The notes under the pieces are model-generated. The model searched no databases and had not been told where the DNA came from. It worked only from the letters and a program-made list of their open reading frames with translations. DNA of 64,000 bases from Staphylotrichum longicolle (Eukaryota; Ascomycota; Sordariomycetes; Sordariales; Chaetomiaceae). Shown here piece by piece: positions 54,327 to 64,000 of this stretch; positions within the stretch are counted from its first letter, which is position 1; every line of letters starts with the position of its first letter. The position numbers were made by a program, and so were the translations under genes. The stretch is taken from contig JAHCVI010000002.1 in the NCBI GenBank assembly GCA_019096155.1, forward strand, positions 1 through 64,000. Direction: 5' to 3'.

Positions 54327-55135
54327 GGACCGTTGTTGGTGTTGCCTGCCTGTGTTCTACTTATATGGGTTGTGACGGGGTCGTTCTTGCCTCCCTTGCT
54401 CTGACTGTGCAAGTTCACTTTGATCCTTACCCCTGAATCGAACCTCGATGAGGACGGGGTCGCTTCACACTATTCTCTTGCTGCTGGGTCGTCTCACCCG
54501 TGAAAGCGTAATATTCTGTGCTGAAGAAACGGGGACGGCTGAGAGGGGAAAGGCTTTCTATCAGCCTAGCGATGGTTGAGAAGAGGAGAAGGAAGAGTCT
54601 AGATGTCCGGCACTTACTATCGCAATGATGTAAGGTGAACAAGTTGCGTTGGCGCGCTCAAGCTGGATGAACAACCCATCCACCGGCTGTGATGGAGATT
54701 TGTCGTTCAACCAATTCTGCACCTCTCATATTAGTTGGATTGTTACATAAGGTACCGGGACGAGTTACGGATGTCGGTGGGCTGTCGCCCCCGCTCTGCA
54801 AGGTCTATCTGTTGCCCTTATACCGGTCAAGATATTGCACTTCCGGAATGTCAGGGGCATTAGGCGTACCAATCACTAGGCGTGGTAAAACTGCCGAGCA
54901 TGTCTCCTCTCTCAAGGCGAGGCCAAATATCACGAAGTGGTAGCCAGGGCAATTACCCGTTGCCCACATTAGCCTTCGACTTCCGGGCCATCAACAGCTG
55001 TCGGAGATATATATGTCTCCACGCCACTGATGGAATGCAATAAAGTCCTCCGCCAGTTCTCGATCTTTTGGTGAACTACACTGTCTGTTTGCCGCAATTG
55101 CCGCAACCATCAACATTTCACATCTTAAGCCCACG
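54327..55135. other. Intergenic, no gene seen
   Basis: Upstream of the DUF8021 gene an AT-rich core GAGATATATATGTCTC lies at about 55004-55019 and may act as a TATA element about 120 bases before the ATG. Nothing else recognised. Confidence 0.45.
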
Positions 55136-55954
55136 ATGCATAGCCTTGTACTTCTCACCGTGGGCGCCTTTGGCCCTCTGCTTGCCACCGCAGCGGACTG
55201 CACACGCGAGTTCCTCAAGACAAGTGCCGACAGTTTGGTGGCGGCACAGAAAGCAGGTGACCCAGCCCTGCTCCAGCCGGTCTCCTCCGGACTGGTTTAC
55301 AACGAGAACTTTGCGGCGGCTACCTTTAAGTCGGGAATCCTGGCTACGCCCCTCAAGATTGATCACAGTCGTCACAGCCTTGACACGACCCAATGCGCAA
55401 CATACACCGAGCTGATTTCGGCAACTGGCAGCAAGCCGTACGTGCTCGGAACGCAGATGTACTTCAAGGACGGCGCTGTCTCCAGGATTGAAACCCTGGT
55501 CACCACCACCGGTGACTGGCTGTTTAACGCGACCGGCACACTCAATTGGGCCAGCAAGGAGGATTGGGGCACCATCCCCGAGGGGAAGCGCGACTCGCGA
55601 GCCGTCATCCAGGCCGCTGCCGACGCATACTGCGACATCTTTAGCGACAAGAGCGTCAAGGTTCCATGGGGATATCCTTGCTCGCGTCTCGAGGGCGGCT
55701 CTTATACGGGTAATGGCGGTCCCAACGACAAGTGCGACGTTGGAATCCCAAGTGGCGTGGCTCTTGTGGACCGGCACTATGTCATCGACGAAACTGTCGG
55801 CGCCGTTTCCGTGTTTCTGAGCTTCTCAGGCATCCCAGACAGCCACGAATTCCGCGTGGAAAACGGCAAGCTGCGCTTTGTGCATACCTTGACCGTCATG
55901 AGCGCCAGAGGGAATGGCAAGGGCAAGGGTAGCAGAAGGGCCAGGATTTTCTAG
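55136..55954 (+). CDS. Secreted DUF8021-type protein (NTF2-like fold)
   Basis: An intronless frame of 272 residues with a signal peptide (MHSLVLLTVGAFGPLLATAA, cleavage before DCTREF). Family-like segments are CTREFLKTSADSLVAAQKAG, TQCATYTELISATGSKPYVL, WASKEDWGTIPEGKRDSRAV and WGYPCSRLEGGSY, followed by a conserved Cys pair (NDKCDVGIPSG) and RHYVIDETVGAVSVFLSFSG, IPDSHEFRVENGKLRFVHTL. Such proteins are common in secretomes of Pezizomycotina; no activity is established, though the fold resembles NTF2/SnoaL pockets that bind small hydrophobic ligands. The last residues (GNGKGKGSRRARIF) are unusually basic. Intact. Confidence 0.85.
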   Translation: MHSLVLLTVGAFGPLLATAADCTREFLKTSADSLVAAQKAGDPALLQPVSSGLVYNENFAAATFKSGILATPLKIDHSRHSLDTTQCATYTELISATGSKPYVLGTQMYFKDGAVSRIETLVTTTGDWLFNATGTLNWASKEDWGTIPEGKRDSRAVIQAAADAYCDIFSDKSVKVPWGYPCSRLEGGSYTGNGGPNDKCDVGIPSGVALVDRHYVIDETVGAVSVFLSFSGIPDSHEFRVENGKLRFVHTLTVMSARGNGKGKGSRRARIF

Positions 55955-56750
55955 GCACCACGAGGAGCAGTCTCCGAGTGTGTTGTCGTCCCAGAGTAAA
56001 AAGTTGGTCAAAGGTTTGACCAGGGTTGGCAACGTTCGGAATTGACAGTAAATGTATCATCTCGGACCAGCTGAAGTGACGAGCTCGAGCTTGCCAGCTT
56101 TGAGAAGGGTACCTTGACGTGAGATAGAATGAGTGAGACCTGTTCATCATATTACCGGAAATGTTATCTCTCTCACCGAGCGGTAGAAGAGGTATTAAGA
56201 GTTGTTGTCTGACGGTCGCTAAGTCAATGTTATGTGCTAGGCAATTCAGTGCTCGCTCTTCACCCTGCTGGTAGGCCCGGCCTGCTCTGAGAAGTAGTCA
56301 ACTCGCACATTTCAGGTTATCAACCTCTGGCAAACCCCCCTTCGCTTGTACAGAAGCCCTTCGATTCCTCCACCAGAAATACCACTAGCACGATAGGGCC
56401 GACAAAAGCCGTTTATTTTATGAATTGTGGTTGATTATTGCTTCAACCTTTTTAGACGCCTTGTTCTGCTGCCAGTGGGCCAAGCAAGGAGTGGTGCACG
56501 CGAAGTAGGGTTGCAATTTCTTCATGCAAATGTCAAGATCCGAGGCACAGTTCGCGCCATCTCATGCAGCTTAGCGGCGGGGCCTGGGTTGTGTGCTCAC
56601 TTAAGCGCCGCAAGGGGTTGAATCCCTCCAGATCTGGAAACAAACACTCTGCAGCCGCTGTCTTTTCTTACGCTCCCTCCAACCACCTCTCTGGTATTGT
56701 ATAAAGACCTCTGCGGAACAAGGCTACACCATAATCAAGCAAGGGTCGTC
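55955..56750. other. Intergenic, no gene seen
   Basis: 3' flank of the DUF8021 gene and promoter of the membrane protein gene; a TATAAA lies near its end. Confidence 0.45.
56700..56705 (+). promoter_or_regulatory. TATA box candidate
   Basis: TATAAA lies 46 bases before the ATG at 56751, within a pyrimidine-rich promoter-like stretch. The distance leaves room for only a short leader. Confidence 0.35.
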
Positions 56751-57655
56751 ATGGCAAATGTGATAGGGTGGAGCAGGGAGGACCTCGAGGCACCACAAGC
56801 TGTCGACTGCTCTCCTGGGCTAATGCTGCATTCGGTCCATTTGCGGTCCCATCAACACCAACAAGCCTTGCCATCAAACGCAGGCGAAGAACGATCACAA
56901 GAGTGGCAAGACTCCCCGACCCCTCCGCCACCTGCCAAAACACCAAGTCGGTATCCACTGCCTGTGGAAGCGTCGCAAGCACCAGGTTGGGAGCCGAGGA
57001 TATTGGGATTGAGGAGGACAACTCTCTTGTTGACCGTCAGCAACATTGTCCTCGCCATTGGGCTTATCGTTCTTGGAGTCGTGCAGAACAATGTGTTGAA
57101 GGATGGCGGCGGGGCCGCGACGGGGTCCCAGGTACAGGCGTCGTGTCCCAGGTGAATGGCCTTGCTTATACGACTTTTCTCGCTCCCGTTGCTGATTTTA
57201 GCGCCAGTGTCACTGCCATTCCTAGCGCTACAACAACCTCAGCAACAACACTACCCACATGCTCCGCTGAAGCGGGCAAGATCTGCTTTGCTACCGACAA
57301 GTCCACCACCAACGCGGTGGCACTCGGGGAGGTGATCACCGAGTGCCCGCTCCCAAACGGGGCAGCCAACTACACCGTTCCGGGAACGAATCTCAAGTTC
57401 AGGCGGATGTGCGAGACGGACTATCCGAGCGGCGACATGGGAAAGTTTCCCGTCCTCTCAATGCCCGACTGCATCCACCTCTGCGCCCAGCTCAACTTGT
57501 ATCCCGCCTCGGCCGAGGGTCGCTGCCTCGGCGTGTCGTGGGTGTATGCAGATGGACCCCAGGGAACTGGCATTAGCTTCTGCTACCCTAAGAGCTCCGT
57601 TGCAAAGTCACAGGCCCGGGTGGCAACCGAGAGCGCGGTCCTGATCCTCGAGTAA
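56751..57655 (+). CDS. Single-pass membrane protein with cysteine-rich (PAN/apple-like) ectodomain, frameshifted
   Basis: The first frame (56751-57155) encodes a Pro-rich cytoplasmic part, then one membrane segment (TLLLTVSNIVLAIGLIVLGVV) and the start of a Gly/Ala stalk. A second frame takes over near 57115-57145 and runs to 57655: VSQVNGLAYTTFLAPVADFS, a Thr/Ser-rich stalk, and a cysteine-rich domain (CSAEAGKICFATDKS, FRRMCETDYPSGDMG, PDCIHLCAQLNLYPASAEGR, CLGVSWVYADGPQGTGISFC). The spacing 'C-x-x-x-C ... C-x-G-V-x-W' resembles fungal PAN/apple-like modules that bind carbohydrate or protein. The only intron that could join the frames would be 20 bases, too short, so a one-base indel is more likely. 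About 300 residues in all. Possibly a cell-surface sensor or adhesion protein. Confidence 0.65.
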
Positions 57656-57816
57656 CACAGGCAGGCGAGGGTGGGTGGATCTACACCCTATGTACAATAC
57701 AGGTGTATGTTTCAATCGTGGATCTAAAGTTTTGAAAACGTATGGTGCCAGGTTATGGCAGACTGGTGGTTGAAGCAAGAAAGTAAACTGCCGGTGGTTG
57801 AATAAGGTACCTAGGT

Positions 57817-58728
57817 ATGTCACTATCCAAAGACCAACCACCCGAGCACCCAGTTTCGTCTCAAATCAAGCCTGCATCTTCTTGCTTAGAGCCACGTTTT
57901 CCGCTTCTGCCTGCCCATCTCATGGTCCCCAAAGAAACTGGCGGGGATCGTTCAAACTGCGGGAACCCACGCCTCAGCTTCCCCTCATCGCCAACCTTTT
58001 TCTCCTCTTTGCATTTCTTGCCCGCAATTATCATCAGAATAGCTGCTAGAGAGGGCCCGGGTCCTGAGCGATTTGACATTAGTGCTCCCTCGCTGGACGC
58101 CCTCCGTTTGCCTATTCAATGGCCTGACTACCCACCGCCACGGCCCCCGCCGACACCCCGGCCCCTGCCGGTGCCTGTCTTGTTCGACCCAGTTGACTAC
58201 AAAGGTAGCGCAACTGACTCCGACATATGTTCTCATTCTTCTGCATTTGGTCATTGTACAAACAGGTTCTTGAAGCGGACAGTGCCGCAAAGATCGTCGA
58301 GTTCTACAAAAGATGATGGACTGGTCCCTACGCAGAGCCCGCGCAAACTCGCTGAAGATAGCGCAAGCTCATCTTTACACGTCGGTCCCTGATGAGTACA
58401 TCAATTGGAAGGCATTCGTGCTGTCATGGGTTTGCCGCGTCCGTGGCTGCAAGCGGTACGGCCACAACTTCAAGAAGCTTGCCAGGCTGCAGAGTCACTT
58501 GGAGAGTCCCGTCCACCAGGTATTCGTGAACCACAACCATCAATCATGTCAGAGCTGACCTATTCTCAGAGAGTGATTACGAAACCTGTCGAGGTCAGGC
58601 TTGGCGAAGAATCGGGCAACGAACTGTACATCCCCCCGAGGGTGATACGTTTCGACCCACCGCCGCCGCCCGTTCCATCACAATCACTTTGGGACTATGA
58701 CCCAAACCTCATCCCATGCTACCGATGA
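57817..58728 (+). CDS. Possible gene with a C2H2-like zinc-finger segment, fragmentary
   Basis: Several frames in series look coding but no complete model emerges. PIQWPDYPPPRPPPTPRPLP followed by LFDPVDYKG (about 58110-58204) ends at a possible donor. After about 58265 VLEADSAAKIVEFYKR follows, then in another frame PDEYINWKAFVLSWVCRVRG and CKRYGHNFKKLARLQSHLES (58390-58510), whose C-x4-C-x12-H-x5-H spacing looks like a zinc finger. The end, ELYIPPRVIRFDPPPPPVP ... LWDYDPNLIPCYR (58620-58728), is in a third frame. This may be a small DNA-binding protein with base errors, or a decayed gene. Confidence 0.35.
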
Positions 58729-60326
58729 GGAAGAACTCCGAGCCACGGTTCGCCGTCTGCCAACGCTCTTAGTATTGAGGGGAATTGAACTGGTTCGATG
58801 CCTTTGCTCCAACAAGTCCAGCGGCCAACGCCGTCACGGCGGCCGGCAGTACCTTAGTTGCTTGCCATTTGCCTCCACAGTGTCTTTTTCTATCATTCCC
58901 CTGAGCCTTTCTCGATCACAGTGTCTCTCCGCCTCCATTCCTCCGCCTCCTCGCTGCTCTTTTGCACGGGTTCACGAGTTTCAACGCAACCTCAAAACGT
59001 GACCCCCACGACCATGACGCCACACTTGTGTCGACTTTCTCATTTATCTTCCGAGATGCCATGGCAATCCCAACTCCACATGGCCTTTAACCGGGCTTCC
59101 CGAGCGTGTGCCTTGTCTCTGCCACCATCAGGTTGCACTCTGCGCGCCAAGAGGGCGACTCTCAAGCTTGACTGCCATATTCAGATCGGAATAATGACAG
59201 TCGCTCCGTAGTCCGCCGTTTTTCCCACCATACAGAAGTCGCAACACGCTGGAACGTAGGGACTTGCGGGGCCTGGCCCGTTCTTGGGTAACGGTTTTCA
59301 GGCAGGCTAAAATGTTCCGCTGCGCACCGCGGGCGTGGCTGCCGTGGAACCACGGGCGGGTTACCATTGAGGGTCTAGGGGTCGTTCCATCCTTCGTTCT
59401 GTTGAACCATCTCTTCAAAGCATTGAAGCCCAAGAAGAAGTACTCATCTCTCGGTTCAACCACGGCATGAAGAACGATAGTGTGACCTTCTTGTTCAAGC
59501 TGATCAAGGTATGTCCATAAGCAAATGACTTTCTCTCGTGAATGGAGGCTCAGTCCCAGAAGAGGGGTTCTCGGCACCTAGATTCGATTCCCCTGACGTG
59601 CAGGACTGCAGGCTGCCAATGACCCAGAACAAGGGCCTTCTCCAAGCTTCTAGTGCGCTTCTAGCAGCTGTCTACCGTCCCCAATGCAACGCGCTTGGAC
59701 ATTTTGGTCGCATCGGGTCTCGAGAGCACCTTCAAAGAAGAACAGAACCCGGAACGTGGCGCGCCGAGAGATGGCCACTAAGAGAAAGCCCAAGTGCGGT
59801 TCAGCGGCTCTTCTTCTATATTGGTAGAGTCGCAGCACGAACACGGGCGGCCCGTTTGGTGCAAGACGGACCCAACGTAGAATCAACGAGCCATCTCCAA
59901 CCAGGCCGTGATGGTCTTGGCGTGCCAACTCCCCGGATTCGAGGTCCCAGCCGCCTGTCCGAGATTCAGGCTAATCTTTGCCATGGACAATCCAACTCCG
60001 GAGGTTGCACTCTGCGTGTGCACGTGAACGGACAACGACTGGGCCAAGTCCCATCCACAACCGCATGAAGAGAGCATCCGTTTTGGGACAATGTGATGAG
60101 CCCCCTGTTAGGGTACCAAACTTTGACAGAGCAGAATCTGGGGAAGCATGACAATGTCAAATCTGGAGGACCATGGATTCTATTCCTGGCTGCCGTTGCC
60201 GGCAACAAAGCATATAAAGCCTTGTCCAGAGTGCCGCTCCAAACTCCTCGTGACTGTTGAGCACTGGGACTCGGACGGCGGCCTTTCCTAGATCTTGATC
60301 ATCCTCTCAGACTCGCAACCATCGCC
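58729..60326. other. 1.6-kb intergenic region before the CE15 gene
   Basis: Frames on both strands overlap (for example 59577-59128 minus) and have no motif. No gene supported. Its last 200 bases hold promoter-like elements described separately. Confidence 0.45.
60138..60218 (+). promoter_or_regulatory. CE15 gene promoter elements: two CreA-like sites and a TATA box
   Basis: CTGGGG (60138-60143) and CTGGAG (60163-60168) fit the SYGGRG consensus of the carbon repressor CreA/Cre1. TATAAA follows at 60213-60218, 109 bases before the ATG. Close pairs of CreA sites are typical of repressed plant-cell-wall-degrading genes (established for Aspergillus and Trichoderma); here the call is by pattern only. 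Confidence 0.4.
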
Positions 60327-61756
60327 ATGTTGTCTCCAGCGCTTGCATCATCTCTTCTCATCGCCCTTGGCGCTGCCGGCGTCAACGCCCAGCAGCGCCA
60401 GAGCGTCTGGGGTCAATGTGGTGGCCAAGGGTGGAGTGGCCCGACAACGTGTGTGGACGGCGCCTACTGCTTCCAACAGAATCAGTGGTATCATCAATGC
60501 CTCCCTGGAAGCGGCTCTGCGACAACGCCGGCCACGCCGTCGACCACAAGCACCCCACAGCAGCCTTCAACTCTCAGCACGTCCCGTACGACAGCTGCTC
60601 CTCCCACGAGCACGACGCCGGCTACGGGGGGGGGAGGAAGCACTTCCTGCCCTGCGACTCCCGACGGTCTGGGAAACCCTGTTTCCAACGCGCTTAACGA
60701 TCCCTTCACCTTCCACGGAGGCGGCAAGGTTACCAGCAAGGCCGACTGGGCGTGCCGTCAGGCCGAGATCAGCAAACTGCTGCAGAAGTATGAGCTGGGC
60801 ACTCTTCCGCCTCCGCCGTCGTCCGTCAAGGCCAGCTTCTCGGGCAGCACGCTCAGCATCACCGTGTCGGATAACGGCAAGTCCATCTCCTTCTCCGTCA
60901 CCATCAACAACCGCCCGTCGAGTAGCGGGCCGGCAATCATCAATTATGGAACCTTCGGCGGGCTTCCCATCCCTGCTGGCGTGGCCACCATTCTCTTTGA
61001 CAACGGCGAGATTGCCCAGCAAACCGACCAGTCCTCGCGGGGCAAGGGCAAGTTCTACGATCTCTACGGCAGCAGCCACTCCGCCGGCGCTCTGACGGCT
61101 TGGGCTTGGGGTGTCTCGCGCATCATCGACGCCCTGGAACTCACCAAGGCGCAAACCAACATTGATCCCACCAGGATTGGTGTCACTGGCTGCTCGAGGA
61201 ACGGCAAGGGTGCCATGGTCGCCGGCGCTCTTGAGCCTCGCATCGCTCTCACGCTTCCCGAGGAGTCCGGTGCCGGCGGCTCGGGCTGCTGGCGCATTGC
61301 TGCAAGAGCCAAGGGCAGAACGTCCAGGACTCCAAGCAGATCATCACTGAGAATGTTTGGTTCTCGCCCAACTTCAACAACTATGTCAACAACGTCAACA
61401 GTTTGCCCTTCGACCACCACATGCTCGCTGGTCTCATTGCGCCGAGGCCGCTCTACGTCATGGAGAACGTCGACATGGAATGGCTTGGCAAGGTCTCGAC
61501 CTACGGCTGCATGGGCATTGCTCGCAAGCAGTGGCAGGCTCTGGGCGCCCTCGACCGCTTCGGCTACTCGCAGGTTGGCGGCAACTCGCACTGCAGCTTC
61601 CCGAGCTCCCAGCAGGGCAGCGAGCTCAACGCTTTCATTGGCAAGTACTTGCTCAACAACCCCAATGCTGGCACCACCAATATCTTCCGCTCCACCGGCA
61701 ACCCCAGCTTCAACATCGACTCGTGGAGCCCCTGGACCGTCCCCAACCTCTCCTAA
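60327..61756 (+). CDS. cip2: CE15 4-O-methyl-glucuronoyl methylesterase with N-terminal CBM1, frameshifted
   Basis: The enzyme cleaves ester bonds between lignin alcohols and glucuronoyl groups of xylan, outside the cell. The product has a signal peptide (MLSPALASSLLIALGAAGVNA region), a CBM1 (VWGQCGGQGWSGPTTC ... WYHQCLP), a Thr/Pro linker, and a CE15 domain. The domain shows GVTGCSRNGKGAMVAGALEP with the nucleophile Ser, LPEESGAGGSGCWRIA with the catalytic Glu, and YSQVGGNSHCSFPSSQQGSE with the catalytic His. No intron is evident. The frame breaks just after GCWRIA at about 61302; the rest (KSQGQNVQDSKQIITENVWF, PFDHHMLAGLIAPRPLYVME) is in a second frame to the stop at 61756. From memory, relatives have about three more residues at the join, so a small deletion is as likely as a single miscalled base. 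The related enzymes StGE2 and Cip2 share all motifs. Confidence 0.93.
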
Positions 61757-62128
61757 GGGGGATTATCCAGTTCAGAACGAGGGCCTGCCTTCTTTGTACA
61801 TACTTGGACCTAGAATCAGCTCTTGAGAATAATAGTGTGCCTATGCTGATTTGTGTATCTACAATCTCTTTGATATTGCGTGTCATAGTTACCTGAGTGA
61901 ATGCTTGACTTCCTGAGACCCAAGACCCAACGCCCCTTTCTGTAAACCCTGGATGTAACTGATGCAAACCTGGCATCAGGGAAAAAATAAAATCAAAACT
62001 CCACAGACTAAAGACTGACAACGCCCGTTCCAACCAAGCCCATCAAGCGCCGCCCTCGTATGTACGTTGTATATGTACCTGTTTCATCGGAGCCAACCCC
62101 AACAAACGGAACGGCTCTTTCAATGCCC
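61757..62128. other. Convergent intergenic region, no gene seen
   Basis: 3' flanks of the CE15 and PLP-enzyme genes. No further structure recognised. Confidence 0.5.
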
Positions 62129-63598
62129 TCAACACTGTGCCCTTTCAGGCAGCCCCACCGGGGTTGTCACACGGTCCTTGTATGTCTTCTCGGCAAAGCC
62201 AAAGAACTTGTCCAGGTCGGCCGTCGTAGAAGCCAACCCAAACGAGACACGGACGGCCCCGAGAGAAGGAATGCCTAGCACCTCAATGAACTCGTCCAAG
62301 CCTCGAGAGAGCTGACGGACTTTAGACAGCCTCCGAACAACTCCGGCATCCAACCCAAGCGCAGCCTCCCCCGCTCCTGGATTGCAGAAACAGCCGGTGC
62401 GCAGGGAAATCATTGCTGCCGCCGACTCCATCGCCACGAGCCGCTCATCCACCACTTTCCCTGCAGCGTCGAGGAAGTTGAAAGCCACGGTTCCCCGCGC
62501 ATCTTCAGGTCCGTCGGGCCGTAGATTCTGACCATGGGCGACCCATCGCTATGCTGCATCTGCTGCAGGCGGTCGAGGAACCAGCCGTCTCACGCGCTTC
62601 TCAACAACCGACATGCCGATCCCGCCAGCCAATCCAGGCCAAAAAGCACATCCGGGATGGACAAAAAGTTGACTGTGCCGTCCTCGAATGCCTCGGCCCC
62701 TGGCGCCATCATGTGCCACGGGGCCGATACCGTGACCGCCTGAATGGAACCGCCGCGAACCACGGCCGGCGGACGCGGAGGCACTCCAGGCTGTCCTTTC
62801 GGGCAATGAGACACCCCAGCCCTGTCGGATAACCAAAGAGCTTATACCAGCTGATGATGAGAAAATCGGGTTTCACCCGCGACAGGTCCAAGGTCGAGGT
62901 GGGCAAGAAGGCGCGGCGTCGAGGAGGACGTGGTACCCGCGCTGCTGGGCGAGCGGAATCCAAGACAGGGGGCGGACGCCGGTGAAGTTGCTCTGGGCCG
63001 GGTACGCAAAGAGGCCCTTTGACTTGGAGCCGGAGCCCCGGAACAGGTTGAGACAGATGGGTGAGAGCCGACGGAGGAATGCGGTGCGGTGGGAGAGAGC
63101 AGACACCACGTCGCCATCGCTCACGCGGAGGCTGGGCCTCTGAAGGGGGATGTATGTGGTCTTGGCTCCCTTGTCTTGGGCAAACTCGCGGATGCCGTTG
63201 ATCGAGTTGTGGTTGTCTGCCGTCAGGACAAAGTCGGTGCCCCGGCGGAAGGGGTATGCCTCGCCGACGAGCCGTGCTGCCCCGGTGGCATTGGAGGTGA
63301 AGATGACGGTGTATTCATCGGGAGAGGCGTTAAGATGGCTGAGAATCCGAGCCCGGGTGCGCTCGATGGCCTCTGTAGCTGCCGCACTAGTCGGGTTGGT
63401 CGAGTGTGGGTTGCCGTAGACGGCCTGGGCTAGCCGTTGCTGGTGATGGCGGACCTGGGCGGCAGCGGCGAGTCCTGACCCGGTGTAGTCAAGGTAGACA
63501 TGGTCCTGTGAGTCCAGATAGCCATACTCCGTCTCTCGCAAGTCGTTCAGATGGAGTGTAGACAGGTAGTCGGGATAGGCCGCCGAGATGCCCGTCAT
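62129..63598 (-). CDS. PLP-dependent class V aminotransferase, molybdenum-cofactor-sulfurase-like, with several frame breaks
   Basis: Start at MTGISAAYPDYLSTL (63598; the six codons before it begin with TTG). Family features are VYLDYTGSGLAAAAQVRHHQ, a GNPHSTNPTSAAATEAIE cofactor segment, VIFTSNATGAARLVGEAYPF, and DFLIISWYKLFGYPTGLGCL with the PLP-binding Lys. SLRTGCFCNPGAGEAALGLD supplies the cysteine that carries persulfide in MoCo sulfurase-type enzymes, and FIEVLGIPSLGAVRVSFGLA is near the end. The protein (about 490 residues) matches only the aminotransferase half of MOCOS, without a MOSC domain. The frame must change near 62912, 62775, 62625, 62580 and 62490, and no intron fits. Five breaks in 430 bases suggest either local poor sequence or a dying gene. 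Likely activity if intact: cysteine desulfurase-like. Confidence 0.75.
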
Positions 63599-64000
63599 GA
63601 TGCTGGGTTTGGACAAAGCACCACCGCCTCTTTTGAATAATAAACAGGAGAAGGTGTGGCAACCTGCACTTCTTCAACCAAGACCACTCACACTTTCCGT
63701 TGGGCTGCAAGGTCGAGTCAGATCTCTGATTTGTCCAGTCAGAGAGACAGCACGACTGGTCAGTGGGGAGAAGGATCCGGCGGTCCTACTTGTACTACTC
63801 GCTTCGCCTCCCTCCATCGACGCGGAATCTGAGGGCGTCGGCTCCAGGCTTCTGGTATCTTGCTTCCGGTTTCCCCGATGCCACCCACCCTTCGAGCAGA
63901 GGGGTAGCAGATGGTTGGGCGGTCGACCTCTCGGATCTCGCGCTGTGCCCATGCCGGTGCGGCCTCACTCCCTCTGCATGCAGATCTTGAATTTCTGCTG
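63599..64000. other. Window end, no gene seen
   Basis: 5' flank of the PLP-enzyme gene. Short overlapping frames only; no gene can be supported before the window ends. Confidence 0.45.

Noticed and set aside
59128..59577. 149-codon minus-strand frame
   Set aside because: No recognisable domain and no promoter or splice context; probably chance.
1..64000. CRISPR arrays, insertion sequences, bacterial-type operons and ribosome binding sites
   Set aside because: The window is eukaryotic; no spaced direct repeats of CRISPR type and no transposase were seen.

Overview
The window is the left end of a chromosome of a filamentous ascomycete, most likely a Sordariales fungus of the Chaetomiaceae type. 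It opens with about 116 bases of CCCTAA telomere repeats. Genes carry introns of about 50-75 bases, and decayed DNA near the end shows the C-to-T / G-to-A pattern of repeat-induced point mutation (RIP). The GH6 cellulase closely resembles, from memory, those of Myceliophthora, Humicola and Neurospora relatives.

Layout. 0-1.75 kb: telomere, AT-rich subtelomere, a RIP-marked inverted repeat and a stop-riddled NACHT (NLR) relic. 1.7-10 kb: a HET-domain gene, a long orphan gene with an NCxDFC motif, and a GRDP-like gene. 10.9-15.8 kb: a gene graveyard with fragments of a GMC oxidoreductase, a HET domain, a fungal family of unknown function and a zinc-type dehydrogenase. 15.8-19 kb: a secreted alpha/beta hydrolase between inverted ATCCATCA minisatellites. 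From 19 kb on the sequence is an ordinary chromosome arm: AP-2 mu, a membrane/coiled-coil protein, a bestrophin-like channel, an MFS permease, a 1590-residue Pro/Gln-rich disordered protein, a phospholipase D-like protein, GH6 cellobiohydrolase II, a ThuA-like protein, a HAD hydrolase, the Opi1 phospholipid-gene repressor, AP-1 mu, an orphan secreted protein, tRNA-Glu, a DUF8021 secreted protein, a single-pass membrane protein with a cysteine-rich ectodomain, a CE15 glucuronoyl esterase with CBM1, and a MoCo-sulfurase-like PLP enzyme.

How the genes relate. Two secreted lignocellulose enzymes with CBM1 modules (GH6 and CE15) lie 20 kb apart, both with candidate carbon-catabolite-repressor sites upstream. 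The medium subunits of the AP-1 and AP-2 clathrin adaptors lie 28 kb apart. I see no operon-like or biosynthetic cluster.

Sequence quality matters. Many genes are broken by single-base frameshifts, including AP-1 mu, which should be indispensable, and the disordered protein has pairs of compensating shifts. The simplest reading is residual base insertions and deletions in the assembly, so frameshifts alone should not be taken as pseudogenes outside the RIP-marked first 16 kb. I did not find a convincing new multi-gene system; the best candidates for novelty are the orphan genes at 4.9-8.0 kb and 50.8-52.3 kb and the terminal HET/NLR zone.
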